Part shown: piece by piece, positions 1 through 6,362 of the stretch
Numbering within the stretch: the stretch's first letter is position 1
Layout: every line of letters begins with the position of its first letter
Assembly (NCBI RefSeq): GCF_946222815.1
Contig: NZ_CAMJRK010000015.1
Coordinates: forward strand, 1 to 23,056
Direction of reading: 5' to 3'
Length of the DNA: 23,056 nt
DNA from: an uncultured Leuconostoc sp.
GTDB taxonomy: Bacteria > Bacillota > Bacilli > Lactobacillales > Lactobacillaceae
Position numbers and translations under genes: made by a program
The notes under the pieces: generated by a model
The model's database searches: none
What the model saw: the letters and a program-made list of their open reading frames with translations, nothing else
Told to the model about the DNA's origin: nothing

Positions 1-558
1 AGCTAATGTATCAAGAAACGTTAACATATTTTGAGGTGTGATAACCGTGACACCATTTGGTTTATTATATTCAGATCCCAGCTTAGCTAACAATTTGTTA
101 TGGGAAATACCAATAGAGCTTGTGAGACCAGTCACTCTTAAAATTTCGTGTCTCATGCGCGCTGCCAATATTGTGCCTGATAAATTTGACTCACTCACGT
201 CAAGATAGGCTTCATCTAATGCTACTGGCTCAACCTTTTTTGTAAACGTATTAAAAACATTATGAATTTGATCAGATACAGCGCGATATTTAGTGAAGTT
301 AGGCGATAAAAAGACAGCATTTGGCGCCAATTTTTTTGCTTCAGAGGCACTCATAGCTGAATAAACACCTAATTTTCTGGCAGCATAATTCGCTGTTGCT
401 ACAACCCCTCGTCCGCCTGTTTCTTCAGGATTACGAGCTATAATTAATACTTCATGTCTCAGTTTTGGGTTATCTCGCATTTCAATTTGTGCATAAAATG
501 CATCAAGATCAACGTGCAAAATTTTGCGTGTATCATTTGTAATCATAAACTCTACCAT
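1..558 (-). CDS. dinB: DNA polymerase IV (Y-family), 3' part cut off by window edge
   Basis: Low-fidelity translesion polymerase that copies past damaged template bases during the SOS response. About 186 of the usual ~350-360 residues are visible; the gene runs off the left edge. Visible family hallmarks are the metal-binding VDLDAF block (Asp17, Asp19), a Tyr at position 22 in the steric-gate position, TANYAARKLGVYSAM, and the catalytic pair in ALDEAYLDV (Asp115, Glu116), followed by the helix-hairpin-like segment with KLGSEYNKPNG. The start is uncertain. The ATG at 558 has no Shine-Dalgarno sequence, while an in-frame ATG at 546 follows a weak GGTAGAG. A perfect LexA box lies 19 bp upstream, which fits SOS control. 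Family assignment is firm; the exact start is not. Confidence 0.93.
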   Translation of the reverse strand, partial: MVEFMITNDTRKILHVDLDAFYAQIEMRDNPKLRHEVLIIARNPEETGGRGVVATANYAARKLGVYSAMSASEAKKLAPNAVFLSPNFTKYRAVSDQIHNVFNTFTKKVEPVALDEAYLDVSESNLSGTILAARMRHEILRVTGLTSSIGISHNKLLAKLGSEYNKPNGVTVITPQNMLTFLDTLA

Positions 559-576
559 ACAGTTATTTTAACATAA

Positions 577-590
577 CGAACTTTTGTTCG
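577..590 (-). promoter_or_regulatory. LexA (SOS) box upstream of dinB
   Basis: CGAACTTTTGTTCG is a perfect match to the Gram-positive LexA/DinR operator (CGAAC-N4-GTTCG). It lies just upstream of the dinB start, between the sRNA terminator and the coding region. LexA bound here should repress dinB until DNA damage. The promoter itself is not clear: a TAAAAT at 565-570 would place the transcript start almost on the first ATG, and a TATACT at 614-619 is an alternative -10. Confidence 0.88.
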
Positions 591-651
591 CATTAGTAAC
601 TGTTGAACCCATAAGTATATTTGACCTTAAGTAAAAAATAATTAAAAACAT

Positions 652-687
652 AAAAAAACCCCTGACCGAAGAGGGGATGGTCAGGGG
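652..687 (-). terminator. Rho-independent terminator of the C-rich small RNA
   Basis: Perfect 9-bp stem (CCCCTGACC with GGTCAGGGG, arms 659-667 and 679-687), an 11-nt loop that itself contains CCCC, and seven T directly after on the minus strand. Orientation is set by the T run. It ends the small RNA and separates it from dinB. Confidence 0.9.
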
Positions 688-784
688 CACGATAACCGAA
701 GTTATCAATTAAATCAATCAGTAATTGGGGGGCTGATTGAAACATTACTAGGGGAGTAATGAAACTCAAATATTATTCGAGTAT
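652..784 (-). ncRNA. Candidate trans-acting small RNA with three C-rich loops
   Basis: This stretch has no credible reading frame but five consecutive stem-loops on the minus strand. In 5' to 3' order they are: an AT-rich stem at 764-782; a 7-bp stem at 743-761 with loop CCCCT; an 8-bp stem at 714-740 whose loop starts with six C; a 6-bp stem at 691-706 closed by a UUCG tetraloop; and the terminator at 659-687 with AUCCCCUC in its loop. A TATAAT at 791-796 predicts a start near 784, exactly at the first stem, giving about 133 nt. C-rich loops that pair with Shine-Dalgarno sequences are known from Listeria LhrC, streptococcal csRNAs and RsaE/RoxS. Membership in any of these families is not claimed. 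A cis-acting dinB leader is unlikely because the terminator is strong. Confidence 0.72.
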
Positions 785-790
785 GTTTTA

Positions 791-796
791 ATTATA
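791..796 (-). promoter_or_regulatory. -10 box of the small RNA promoter
   Basis: A perfect TATAAT on the minus strand, seven bases before the predicted RNA start. No convincing -35 box lies 16-18 bp upstream; the best is TGTAAA at 813-818. This suggests either a weak promoter or one needing an activator. Confidence 0.6.
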
Positions 797-907
797 TACC
801 TTCATTGCTCTGTTTACATATCATACGCTTTGCTGTTTCATTACATAAATATTACGTCATAAAATCAATTACACGTTTTTATTTTAAAATCACTACCTAT
901 CACACTC

Positions 908-934
908 AAAAAAAACATCCCATTGGATGTTTTT
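908..934 (-). terminator. Rho-independent terminator of rplS
   Basis: Ten-bp perfect stem (arms 911-920 and 925-934) with a 4-nt loop and a run of eight T on the minus strand, seven bases after the rplS stop codon. The A/T symmetry means it could also act weakly in the other direction. Confidence 0.88.
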
Positions 935-941
935 AAACAAG

Positions 942-1301
942 TTATACGTCGCGACGACGTTCCTTGATACGAGCTGCTTTACCTTGTAATGCACGTAAGT
1001 AATACAACTTGGCACGACGTACTGCACCAAAGCGGATTACTTCAATCTTTTCAACACGTGGTGAATGCAACGCAAATGTACGTTCTACACCAACACCTGA
1101 CGAGATTTTACGAACAGTGTATGTTGCTTGAATACCAGCACCCTTACGCTTGATAACAACACCTTCAAATAATTGAATACGCTCACGTGAGCCTTCAACA
1201 ATTTTAGCGAACACTTTAACAGTGTCACCAGCGCGGAAATCAGGAATATCAGAACGTAATTGTACTGATGTAATGTTTTCTAAAATACTATTTTGACGCA
1301 T
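942..1301 (-). CDS. rplS: 50S ribosomal protein L19
   Basis: Structural protein of the large ribosomal subunit, located at the interface with the 30S subunit. The 119-residue product matches L19 along its whole length: FRAGDTVKV near the N terminus, then RIQLFEGVVIKRKG, VRKISSGVGVERTF, HSPRVEKIEV and the basic tail RRAKLYYLR...RIKERR. The start at MRQNSILENI is chosen because AGGAG lies eight bases upstream; an ATG ten codons earlier has no such site. The gene stands alone with its own promoter, leader and terminator, away from the rimM-trmD genes it often follows in Firmicutes. Confidence 0.97.
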   Translation of the reverse strand: MRQNSILENITSVQLRSDIPDFRAGDTVKVFAKIVEGSRERIQLFEGVVIKRKGAGIQATYTVRKISSGVGVERTFALHSPRVEKIEVIRFGAVRRAKLYYLRALQGKAARIKERRRDV

Positions 1302-1384
1302 TAGTAATTCTCCTAGTCGATAATCATACACTTGCCCTTAGGCTAAACGCACAGCGGATTAACGTTAATATGGCTTCTAAGCCT
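1302..1384 (-). promoter_or_regulatory. Structured 5' leader of rplS, possible L19 autoregulatory leader
   Basis: About 83 nt separate the predicted transcript start from the rplS ATG. The RNA would begin with a compact hairpin (GGCTTAGAAGCC, 1372-1383), followed by a TTAACGTTAA palindrome (1358-1367) and a GC-richer stretch before the AGGAG. Putative L19 leaders that bind the protein are known in low-GC Gram-positives. I cannot confirm a match to that family by eye. Confidence 0.45.
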
Positions 1385-1390
1385 TTTTTA

Positions 1391-1419
1391 ATTGTATCAA
1401 AATATGTGTCAATTGTCTA
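1391..1419 (-). promoter_or_regulatory. rplS promoter
   Basis: TAGACA at 1414-1419 and TACAAT at 1391-1396, 17 bp apart, with a TG one base before the -10 (extended -10, TGATACAAT). The -35 ends four bases past the pgm stop codon, so the promoter is packed directly behind pgm. Confidence 0.75.
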
Positions 1420-1422
1420 ATA

Positions 1423-3123
1423 TTATTTCGTATAAGACATCAAATCTTCTGTTATAACGTCAATTTTAGCCTGAGACGTTACTTGTGAATCCGATTCAAC
1501 GCCAATATAAAACTTTAACTTAGGTTCCGTTCCTGAAGGGCGAATAGCTACCCATGAACCATCTTCAAGCCAGTACTTTAATACATTGGCTTTTGGTTGT
1601 GGTAATCGTGTTATTTCACCATTAATCGCTGTTTCCGTTGATTTAGAAAAGTCTTGTGCGCGCATAACTTTTAAGCCACCAATTAGCTCAGGTTGCTTAT
1701 CACGGAACTGTGAGATAATCGCACTCATTTCATCATTACCATGAATACCCGGAAAATCAAGGCTAATAGTCTTTTCTTCAAAGTAACCAAACTTCTCAAA
1801 TAATTCCTCTAACCCATCAGCAAATGTTTTACCCTGTGACTTATAATAAGCCGCTACTTCAGCAAATAAGACAAGCGCTTGAATGGCATCTTTATCATGT
1901 GAAAATGGCTTAACCAAATAACCAAAACTTTCTTCAAATCCAAACAAGAAGGTCTGTTCTTTAGTTGCTTCATATTGATCAATTGTAGCTGCGATATATT
2001 TAAATCCTGTTAGAACATCTGCAGTGATGACACCAAAACTTTCGGCAACTTTTGAAGCAAAACGCGATGACACAATAGATGTGACAATGGCACCATTTGC
2101 AGGTAACGTATTAGTATTTTTCTTAGCCGTTAACAAATAATTAACTAATACCGCAGCAATTTGATTTCCTGTCAAAACTTGGAAAGTGCCATCCGCTAAC
2201 TTAACCGCAGCACCCATACGATCTGCATCTGGATCAGTTGCAACCACAGCATCAGCTCCATCTCTTTTAGCATAGGCAATTGCCATTTCTAATGCCGCAG
2301 CATCTTCTGGATTTGGTTTTGTTACCGTTGGGAAATCACCATCAATAACTGCTTGTTCCTTAACAATTGAATAGTTCGTAAAGCCTGCTTGTTGTAAGGC
2401 TTTTTCGCCTATATACTGGCCTGTACCATGCAACGGTGTATATACAAATTTCAGTGAATCCCCTTCTTTAGCGACCAAGTCGCTATCGACGGTAATAGTT
2501 GCTATTTGTTTCAGATATTTATCATCAATTTCTGAGTCAATGACTTGTACCTGTTTGTCAGTTGTATCCAATACAATGTTAAATATATCGGTAATTTTAT
2601 CCAATTCACTGACCACGGCATCAACAGCTTCTGGTACCATCTGTCCGCCATCTTCGCCGTACACCTTATAACCGTTATATTCCTTAGGATTATGCGATGC
2701 AGTAATCATAATGCCTGCAAATGTGCCAAGTTCGCGCACTGCAAATGATAATTCTGGTGTTGGCCGTAAACTACTAAATAAATATGACTTGATATTATGA
2801 GCAGATAAAACGCGTGCTGCATCTGAAGCAAATTCAGGTGAAAAATGTCTTGAATCAAAACTAATTGCAACCCCTCTGCTTTTAGCTGTTTCCCCCTGAG
2901 CATCAATATAACGTGCCAATGCTTCTGTTACTTGGCGCACAGTGAAAATATTCATGCGATTTGTACCAGCGCCTAAAATGCCACGCATGCCAGCTGTACC
3001 GAAACTTAGATTTTGATAAAACGCGTCTTCTTGTTGTTCAGGCGTGTATCCTGCCAAATCCTTGGCCAAATAATCAGGTAACTCAACGTTCTGCCATTGT
3101 GCTAAATTTTCTTGATAGCTCAT
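1423..3123 (-). CDS. pgm: Alpha-phosphoglucomutase / phosphomannomutase family enzyme
   Basis: Interconverts glucose-1-phosphate and glucose-6-phosphate in the cytosol. The 566-residue protein has all four alpha-D-phosphohexomutase signatures: TASHNP with the phosphorylated Ser143, the magnesium loop DPDADR at 297-302, the sugar-binding GFEESFGY near 395-402, and the phosphate-binding RPSGTEPK close to the C terminus. Length fits the PgcA-type enzymes of Firmicutes. The start is set by AGGAG eight bases upstream. It follows sucrose phosphorylase, whose product is its substrate, but has its own promoter and sits behind a terminator, so it can be expressed separately. Some members also accept mannose phosphates. 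Confidence 0.95.
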   Translation of the reverse strand: MSYQENLAQWQNVELPDYLAKDLAGYTPEQQEDAFYQNLSFGTAGMRGILGAGTNRMNIFTVRQVTEALARYIDAQGETAKSRGVAISFDSRHFSPEFASDAARVLSAHNIKSYLFSSLRPTPELSFAVRELGTFAGIMITASHNPKEYNGYKVYGEDGGQMVPEAVDAVVSELDKITDIFNIVLDTTDKQVQVIDSEIDDKYLKQIATITVDSDLVAKEGDSLKFVYTPLHGTGQYIGEKALQQAGFTNYSIVKEQAVIDGDFPTVTKPNPEDAAALEMAIAYAKRDGADAVVATDPDADRMGAAVKLADGTFQVLTGNQIAAVLVNYLLTAKKNTNTLPANGAIVTSIVSSRFASKVAESFGVITADVLTGFKYIAATIDQYEATKEQTFLFGFEESFGYLVKPFSHDKDAIQALVLFAEVAAYYKSQGKTFADGLEELFEKFGYFEEKTISLDFPGIHGNDEMSAIISQFRDKQPELIGGLKVMRAQDFSKSTETAINGEITRLPQPKANVLKYWLEDGSWVAIRPSGTEPKLKFYIGVESDSQVTSQAKIDVITEDLMSYTK

Positions 3124-3149
3124 GATTTTCTCCTATATATTCTTAACTC

Positions 3150-3158
3150 ATTATAGCA
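3150..3158 (-). promoter_or_regulatory. Extended -10 promoter of pgm
   Basis: TGCTATAAT on the minus strand, a perfect TATAAT with the TG extension, 26 bp before the pgm start codon. No good -35 box is visible, as is common for extended -10 promoters. The leader would be only about 20 nt. Confidence 0.72.
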
Positions 3159-3286
3159 AAATTTTATTATTTTCGAGTAGTTAAATGCACTACGTTTTTC
3201 TCATTTTAGCAAGTCCTCATAATGTTATTAGCTAGACATTACTAAACGACGTTAATAAGACTGTCATAGTTGACTACTTTTGTGAT

Positions 3287-3310
3287 AATAAAAAAGCGCC
3301 TAGGCGCTTT
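3287..3310 (-). terminator. Rho-independent terminator of the sucrose phosphorylase unit
   Basis: An 18-bp perfect palindrome (AAAGCGCCTAGGCGCTTT, 3293-3310) followed on the minus strand by a T-rich run, 11 bases after the sucrose phosphorylase stop. It separates the sugar cassette from pgm. Confidence 0.85.
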
Positions 3311-3321
3311 AACTGACATAA

Positions 3322-4773
3322 TTACTTTGTTGTAAATATTTCTTTACCGTTTTCAGTTACAGTAAAGCGTTTTGTTGCAAAGTTAGCATCTAACACAGCA
3401 GTTGTTTTACCATCTGCAGATGTCCGTGATACTGTCAATTCATTTTCGCCATCATTCACTACATTAATTGAGCCATCTAAATCAAAGGCTGCACTTGTAT
3501 TACGGAAGCGCAATAGGTCAAACAAGTTTGAAACAACTGGGCGCTTTGTTGTTTCAGCAATTTCAGCCAAGTCATAATAATGACGGTTAATGTTACGACC
3601 CTCTTTTGAGCTTTCCAAAAGTGCAATATCATTTTCACCAGCAAGTAGGCCAACGTAATAAATTTGTGGAATACCAGGTGCAAATATTTGTGCTGCACGT
3701 GCCAATAAGTAGGCAGCATCATCGTTACCCAATGCTGAATAGTAAGTTGTGTTGATCTGATAAATATCCAAGTTGTTGTATGCAGCTGAAGAGAAAATCT
3801 TTTTCACATTTGCGCCAACTTTATACATTTCTTCAGTTGTGAAATCAGTTTCTTCTTGTGTCAACAAGTCTTTAGCATCAACAACACCAATACCATCATG
3901 TGTATCTAATGTTGTAAATTGCTTCATTGGACTTTGACGCAACCAATCCGCAATACGTTCTGTCTTACCTGAGTACAATGAATACAATGTAATCAATGGC
4001 AAAGCAAAGTCATATGAGTACATGTCATGTTCAGTAATCTTGCGTACAATCTTGTAATGTTCATGAATTTCAGGCAATACTTCTGAGCCTTCTGCTGCTA
4101 ATATTTCACGAACTTCATCTATAATAGCCCAAATTTCTGGTTCAACGAAAAAGTCATTTGTATCTAACTTCTTAATTGCATAAGCAAAGGCATCCAAACG
4201 GATAACTGACGCACCATGATGTGACAAATTAACAAGTGAATCTTTGATGAATTTCTTCGTTACTTCTTTCGTAACATCCAAATCCATTTGTTGATCACCA
4301 AATGTGTTCCATACTTGATCAGTTGTACCATCAGCAAACGTCACAGGCGCAAAAGGTGCCTTGTCCTTACGCTTATAAATCAAATCAATATCAGCATCGG
4401 TTGGACGATTTTCTGGCCAGAAATCAGAATACTTCAAGAACATATCATAATATTCTGATGCTTCTTTCTTTTCCAAAAAGTCTTGGAAGTACTTTGATTG
4501 TGGTGAAATATGATTCAACATAAAGTCAAACATCAAATAATACTTTTCTGCTAACTTATCAACATCTGACCAATCACCAAATTGAGGATCAACTGTCTCA
4601 TATTGCTCAGGCGCAAAACCACGGTCCCCTGTTGATGGGAAAAATGGTAAGACGTGGACACCACCTACAACACCATTAAGTTCATTAGATAGCACTTGAT
4701 TCAATTCTTTCAAGTTTTTTCCAAGTGAATCAGCGTATGTGATCAACATCGCTTCATTTGTCAGTTTTTTCAT
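3322..4773 (-). CDS. gtfA: Sucrose phosphorylase (GH13)
   Basis: Splits sucrose with phosphate into alpha-glucose-1-phosphate and fructose, saving one ATP compared with hydrolysis plus phosphorylation. The 483-residue protein shows the GH13 subfamily 18 layout: HVLPFFPSTGDRGFAP near the N terminus, the nucleophile Asp194 in VIRLDAFAYA, the acid/base Glu235 in LPEIHEHY, and the transition-state stabiliser Asp290 in TTLDTHDGIG. These match the Bifidobacterium enzyme. There is no signal peptide, so sucrose must be imported first. The gene lies 102 bp behind the MFS transporter, with no clear promoter of its own, and is probably co-transcribed with it under CcpA. An AAGGAG lies just upstream. Activity on a related glucoside instead of sucrose cannot be excluded from sequence. 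Confidence 0.93.
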   Translation of the reverse strand: MKKLTNEAMLITYADSLGKNLKELNQVLSNELNGVVGGVHVLPFFPSTGDRGFAPEQYETVDPQFGDWSDVDKLAEKYYLMFDFMLNHISPQSKYFQDFLEKKEASEYYDMFLKYSDFWPENRPTDADIDLIYKRKDKAPFAPVTFADGTTDQVWNTFGDQQMDLDVTKEVTKKFIKDSLVNLSHHGASVIRLDAFAYAIKKLDTNDFFVEPEIWAIIDEVREILAAEGSEVLPEIHEHYKIVRKITEHDMYSYDFALPLITLYSLYSGKTERIADWLRQSPMKQFTTLDTHDGIGVVDAKDLLTQEETDFTTEEMYKVGANVKKIFSSAAYNNLDIYQINTTYYSALGNDDAAYLLARAAQIFAPGIPQIYYVGLLAGENDIALLESSKEGRNINRHYYDLAEIAETTKRPVVSNLFDLLRFRNTSAAFDLDGSINVVNDGENELTVSRTSADGKTTAVLDANFATKRFTVTENGKEIFTTK

Positions 4774-4791
4774 GATTTTCCGTTCTCCTTA

Positions 4792-4805
4792 TATAAACGC
4801 TTGAT
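4792..4805. promoter_or_regulatory. Second, weaker cre-like site before sucrose phosphorylase
   Basis: TATAAACGCTTGAT on the plus strand fits 12 of 14 positions of the CcpA consensus TGWAARCGNTWNCW, missing at positions 2 and 13. It is directly upstream of the gtfA ribosome binding site, where bound CcpA could act as a roadblock. The match may be chance in AT-rich DNA. Confidence 0.35.
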
Positions 4806-4835
4806 AGATGACAATAAATTTAAGATTACTTTTAA

Positions 4836-4854
4836 TGCGCCACCTAAAGGCGCA
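4836..4854 (-). other. Intercistronic hairpin between transporter and gtfA
   Basis: TGCGCC and GGCGCA pair over a 7-nt loop. The following sequence is AT-rich but has no T run, so it looks like a processing or stabilising hairpin, or a leaky terminator, inside the two-gene unit. Confidence 0.45.
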
Positions 4855-4875
4855 AATTTTGACACGTGCTATTTT

Positions 4876-6069
4876 TTAAGCGCGTTTACGATTTGTAACG
4901 AATGTCACACCAGCAATAATGAGTAAAATCACCCCAAGTAATGGGATTGTCGTATAAGCTGCTTCAGACACACTACTTGTATCATTGCCCATTATCTTAG
5001 CTAGTAATGATAATACAAACGGTTCAACGAAGACACCGACATTAAATCCAATCAAGACAATAGATGTCACAAATGGTTGCTTTTTTAAAGGCGCTAAATT
5101 AGGTAACTGACTAAAAATAAATGGCGAGATTAACTGCATTGGGAATCCAATTAATAAGACACCAATAGTCAACATCATAAAATTACCATTTGAAAATGCG
5201 ACTAAGGCATTAGATAACACCATCAGCAGCAAACCAATTTGTAACGTAAAACGTCCAAATAACTTTTGCATACCACCATATACAAGACCACCCACCATCG
5301 CTGCAACCAACATGAGTGACAGAATTGTTGAAACAAGCAGGCCGCTAACACCTAAGTTTTGTGCCATAAATGGGAAACTCAATTGAATCGCCATATAGTC
5401 AATTACTATGAAGGCTGCAAACAGTGTCAATACCCATACTAAGGGACTAATACTTTGAGGCGCAGTATTTTGAACATGTGCCTTTTTGTCCTTTTTCTGA
5501 TCAGCAGCTAACATTTCTGTTGTATCTGGTACCCGAACATAAAAAAGATACAAAATTGGAAAAGCTAGTAAATAAACTAAAAATGTTGTTTGCCAACCAA
5601 AATTCAAAAGCAAGCCAGCGATGAAAGTCAAAACAGCTTGACCAATTTGTTCAACAGCCGCACGCCATCCAAGCATCGTTGCACGTGTCTGCCCTTGATA
5701 CATGACAGCTATCATTGATACAGCTAATGAATTAAAAATACCAAATCCAGCACCCAAGACCATTCTAGATACAAGAATGATAGGATATGATGTCACAAAA
5801 AATGGTACGATACCAGCAAAACCAACTAACAGCATGCCTAGCATAATTGTTTTTTTGTCACCTAATTTTGCTGCAATAAATGAACTGAGCAAGACAAACA
5901 CTGTCACCACAATGGATGGTGTTGTTGCTAAAGCTTGTACCTGTGTAGCTGAGACTCCCAGCGCTTTTGTCATTTGAGGCATCGCCCCATTAATAGCATA
6001 AGCACTAGTTAACATGAATGAAACACCTAAAAACGCAATTTTGGTAATCCATTTATCCTGACTTTGCAT
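4876..6069 (-). CDS. Major facilitator superfamily transporter, sugar-cassette linked
   Basis: Polytopic membrane protein of 397 residues with about 12 predicted membrane spans, split by a charged, cytoplasmic-type loop (DQKKDKKAH) between spans 6 and 7, as is typical of MFS. The segment LGDKKTIMLG between spans 2 and 3 fits the MFS signature loop, and SRMVLGAGFGIFNS resembles the span-4 motif. The start MQSQDKW is preceded by GAGGAG nine bases upstream, so 17 extra upstream codons are not used. It heads the unit with sucrose phosphorylase, behind a cre-controlled promoter, so a role in uptake of sucrose or another glucoside is inferred. By sequence feel it is closer to general drug/sugar-efflux MFS proteins than to the usual GPH-type sucrose symporters, so the substrate remains open. 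Confidence 0.85.
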   Translation of the reverse strand: MQSQDKWITKIAFLGVSFMLTSAYAINGAMPQMTKALGVSATQVQALATTPSIVVTVFVLLSSFIAAKLGDKKTIMLGMLLVGFAGIVPFFVTSYPIILVSRMVLGAGFGIFNSLAVSMIAVMYQGQTRATMLGWRAAVEQIGQAVLTFIAGLLLNFGWQTTFLVYLLAFPILYLFYVRVPDTTEMLAADQKKDKKAHVQNTAPQSISPLVWVLTLFAAFIVIDYMAIQLSFPFMAQNLGVSGLLVSTILSLMLVAAMVGGLVYGGMQKLFGRFTLQIGLLLMVLSNALVAFSNGNFMMLTIGVLLIGFPMQLISPFIFSQLPNLAPLKKQPFVTSIVLIGFNVGVFVEPFVLSLLAKIMGNDTSSVSEAAYTTIPLLGVILLIIAGVTFVTNRKRA

Positions 6070-6095
6070 GATTTTCTCCTCGAATTCTCTTAATA

Positions 6096-6105
6096 GAACC
6101 GGTTC
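6096..6105. promoter_or_regulatory. Palindrome with LacI-type centre in the transporter leader
   Basis: GAACCGGTTC is a perfect 10-bp palindrome with a central CG, 27 bp before the transporter start and downstream of the predicted transcript start. LacI/GalR repressors commonly bind such centres. No regulator gene lies beside it, so this is only a candidate operator for a local sugar repressor encoded elsewhere. Confidence 0.4.
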
Positions 6106-6111
6106 CTTTTT

Positions 6112-6139
6112 AAGATACACAATTTATCTTGTGCATCTT
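6112..6139. repeat. Inverted repeat at the 5' end of the transporter mRNA
   Basis: Arms 6112-6122 and 6129-6139 (11 bp, one G-U pair) around a 6-nt spacer. It would begin at about +5 of the mRNA. It can be read either as a second operator or as a 5' stabilising stem-loop. No T run follows, so it is not a terminator. Confidence 0.5.
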
Positions 6140-6149
6140 GACACAAATA

Positions 6150-6178
6150 ATTGTAACCGCTTGCACCTTAAATGTCAA
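6150..6178 (-). promoter_or_regulatory. Promoter of the transporter-gtfA unit
   Basis: TTGACA at 6173-6178 and TACAAT at 6150-6155 with a 17-bp spacer, close to the ideal sigma-A promoter. The predicted start is near 6143, giving a leader of about 73 nt. Confidence 0.85.
6152..6165 (-). promoter_or_regulatory. cre site (CcpA operator) in the transporter-gtfA promoter
   Basis: TGCAAGCGGTTACA matches 13 of 14 positions of the cre consensus TGWAARCGNTWNCW. It occupies the spacer and part of the -10 box, so CcpA bound here should block RNA polymerase when preferred sugars are present. The kinase that makes the CcpA co-repressor (hprK) is encoded about 3 kb away. Confidence 0.8.
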
Positions 6179-6308
6179 ACGATTTTCAAAATGTAAATGA
6201 TAAATATTTATTTTCATGAATTTTCATTATTTTCAAAAATTATTATTGCAGGGTTAAAAGCATTTTTATGAGAAATAAATGTAAATAATTAATAAAAAAT
6301 AAATCAAT

Positions 6309-6341
6309 AAAAAAAGACAATTTTTTTCAAATTTGTCTTTT
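6309..6341 (-). terminator. Rho-independent terminator of trxB
   Basis: Arms AAAAGACAA (6333-6341 on the minus strand) and TTGTCTTTT (6312-6320), followed by further T. It lies 21 bases after the trxB stop. The rest of the gap up to the transporter promoter (6179-6308) is very AT-rich, and I see nothing else in it. Confidence 0.75.
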
Positions 6342-6362
6342 AAAAGCGATTAGATAACTTGT

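Noticed and set aside
652..784. Plus-strand transcript or CRISPR-like repeat cluster in the hairpin-rich gap
   Set aside because: The stem-loops differ in sequence and spacing, so there is no repeat unit; the T run and the UUCG tetraloop orientation both fit the minus strand.
2545..2906. Short frames on both strands inside pgm
   Set aside because: They lie in other frames of a clear 566-residue enzyme, show no start signals and resemble no protein family.
3124..3286. An additional gene or riboswitch between gtfA and pgm
   Set aside because: No frame with a start signal and no recognisable aptamer; the only supported signal is the extended -10 close to pgm, which leaves a leader too short for a riboswitch.
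6179..6308. A hidden small gene or RNA in the AT-rich gap upstream of the transporter promoter
   Set aside because: Only low-complexity A/T runs are seen; no ribosome binding site with a frame, no stable stem followed by a T run other than the trxB terminator, and no promoter beyond that of the transporter.
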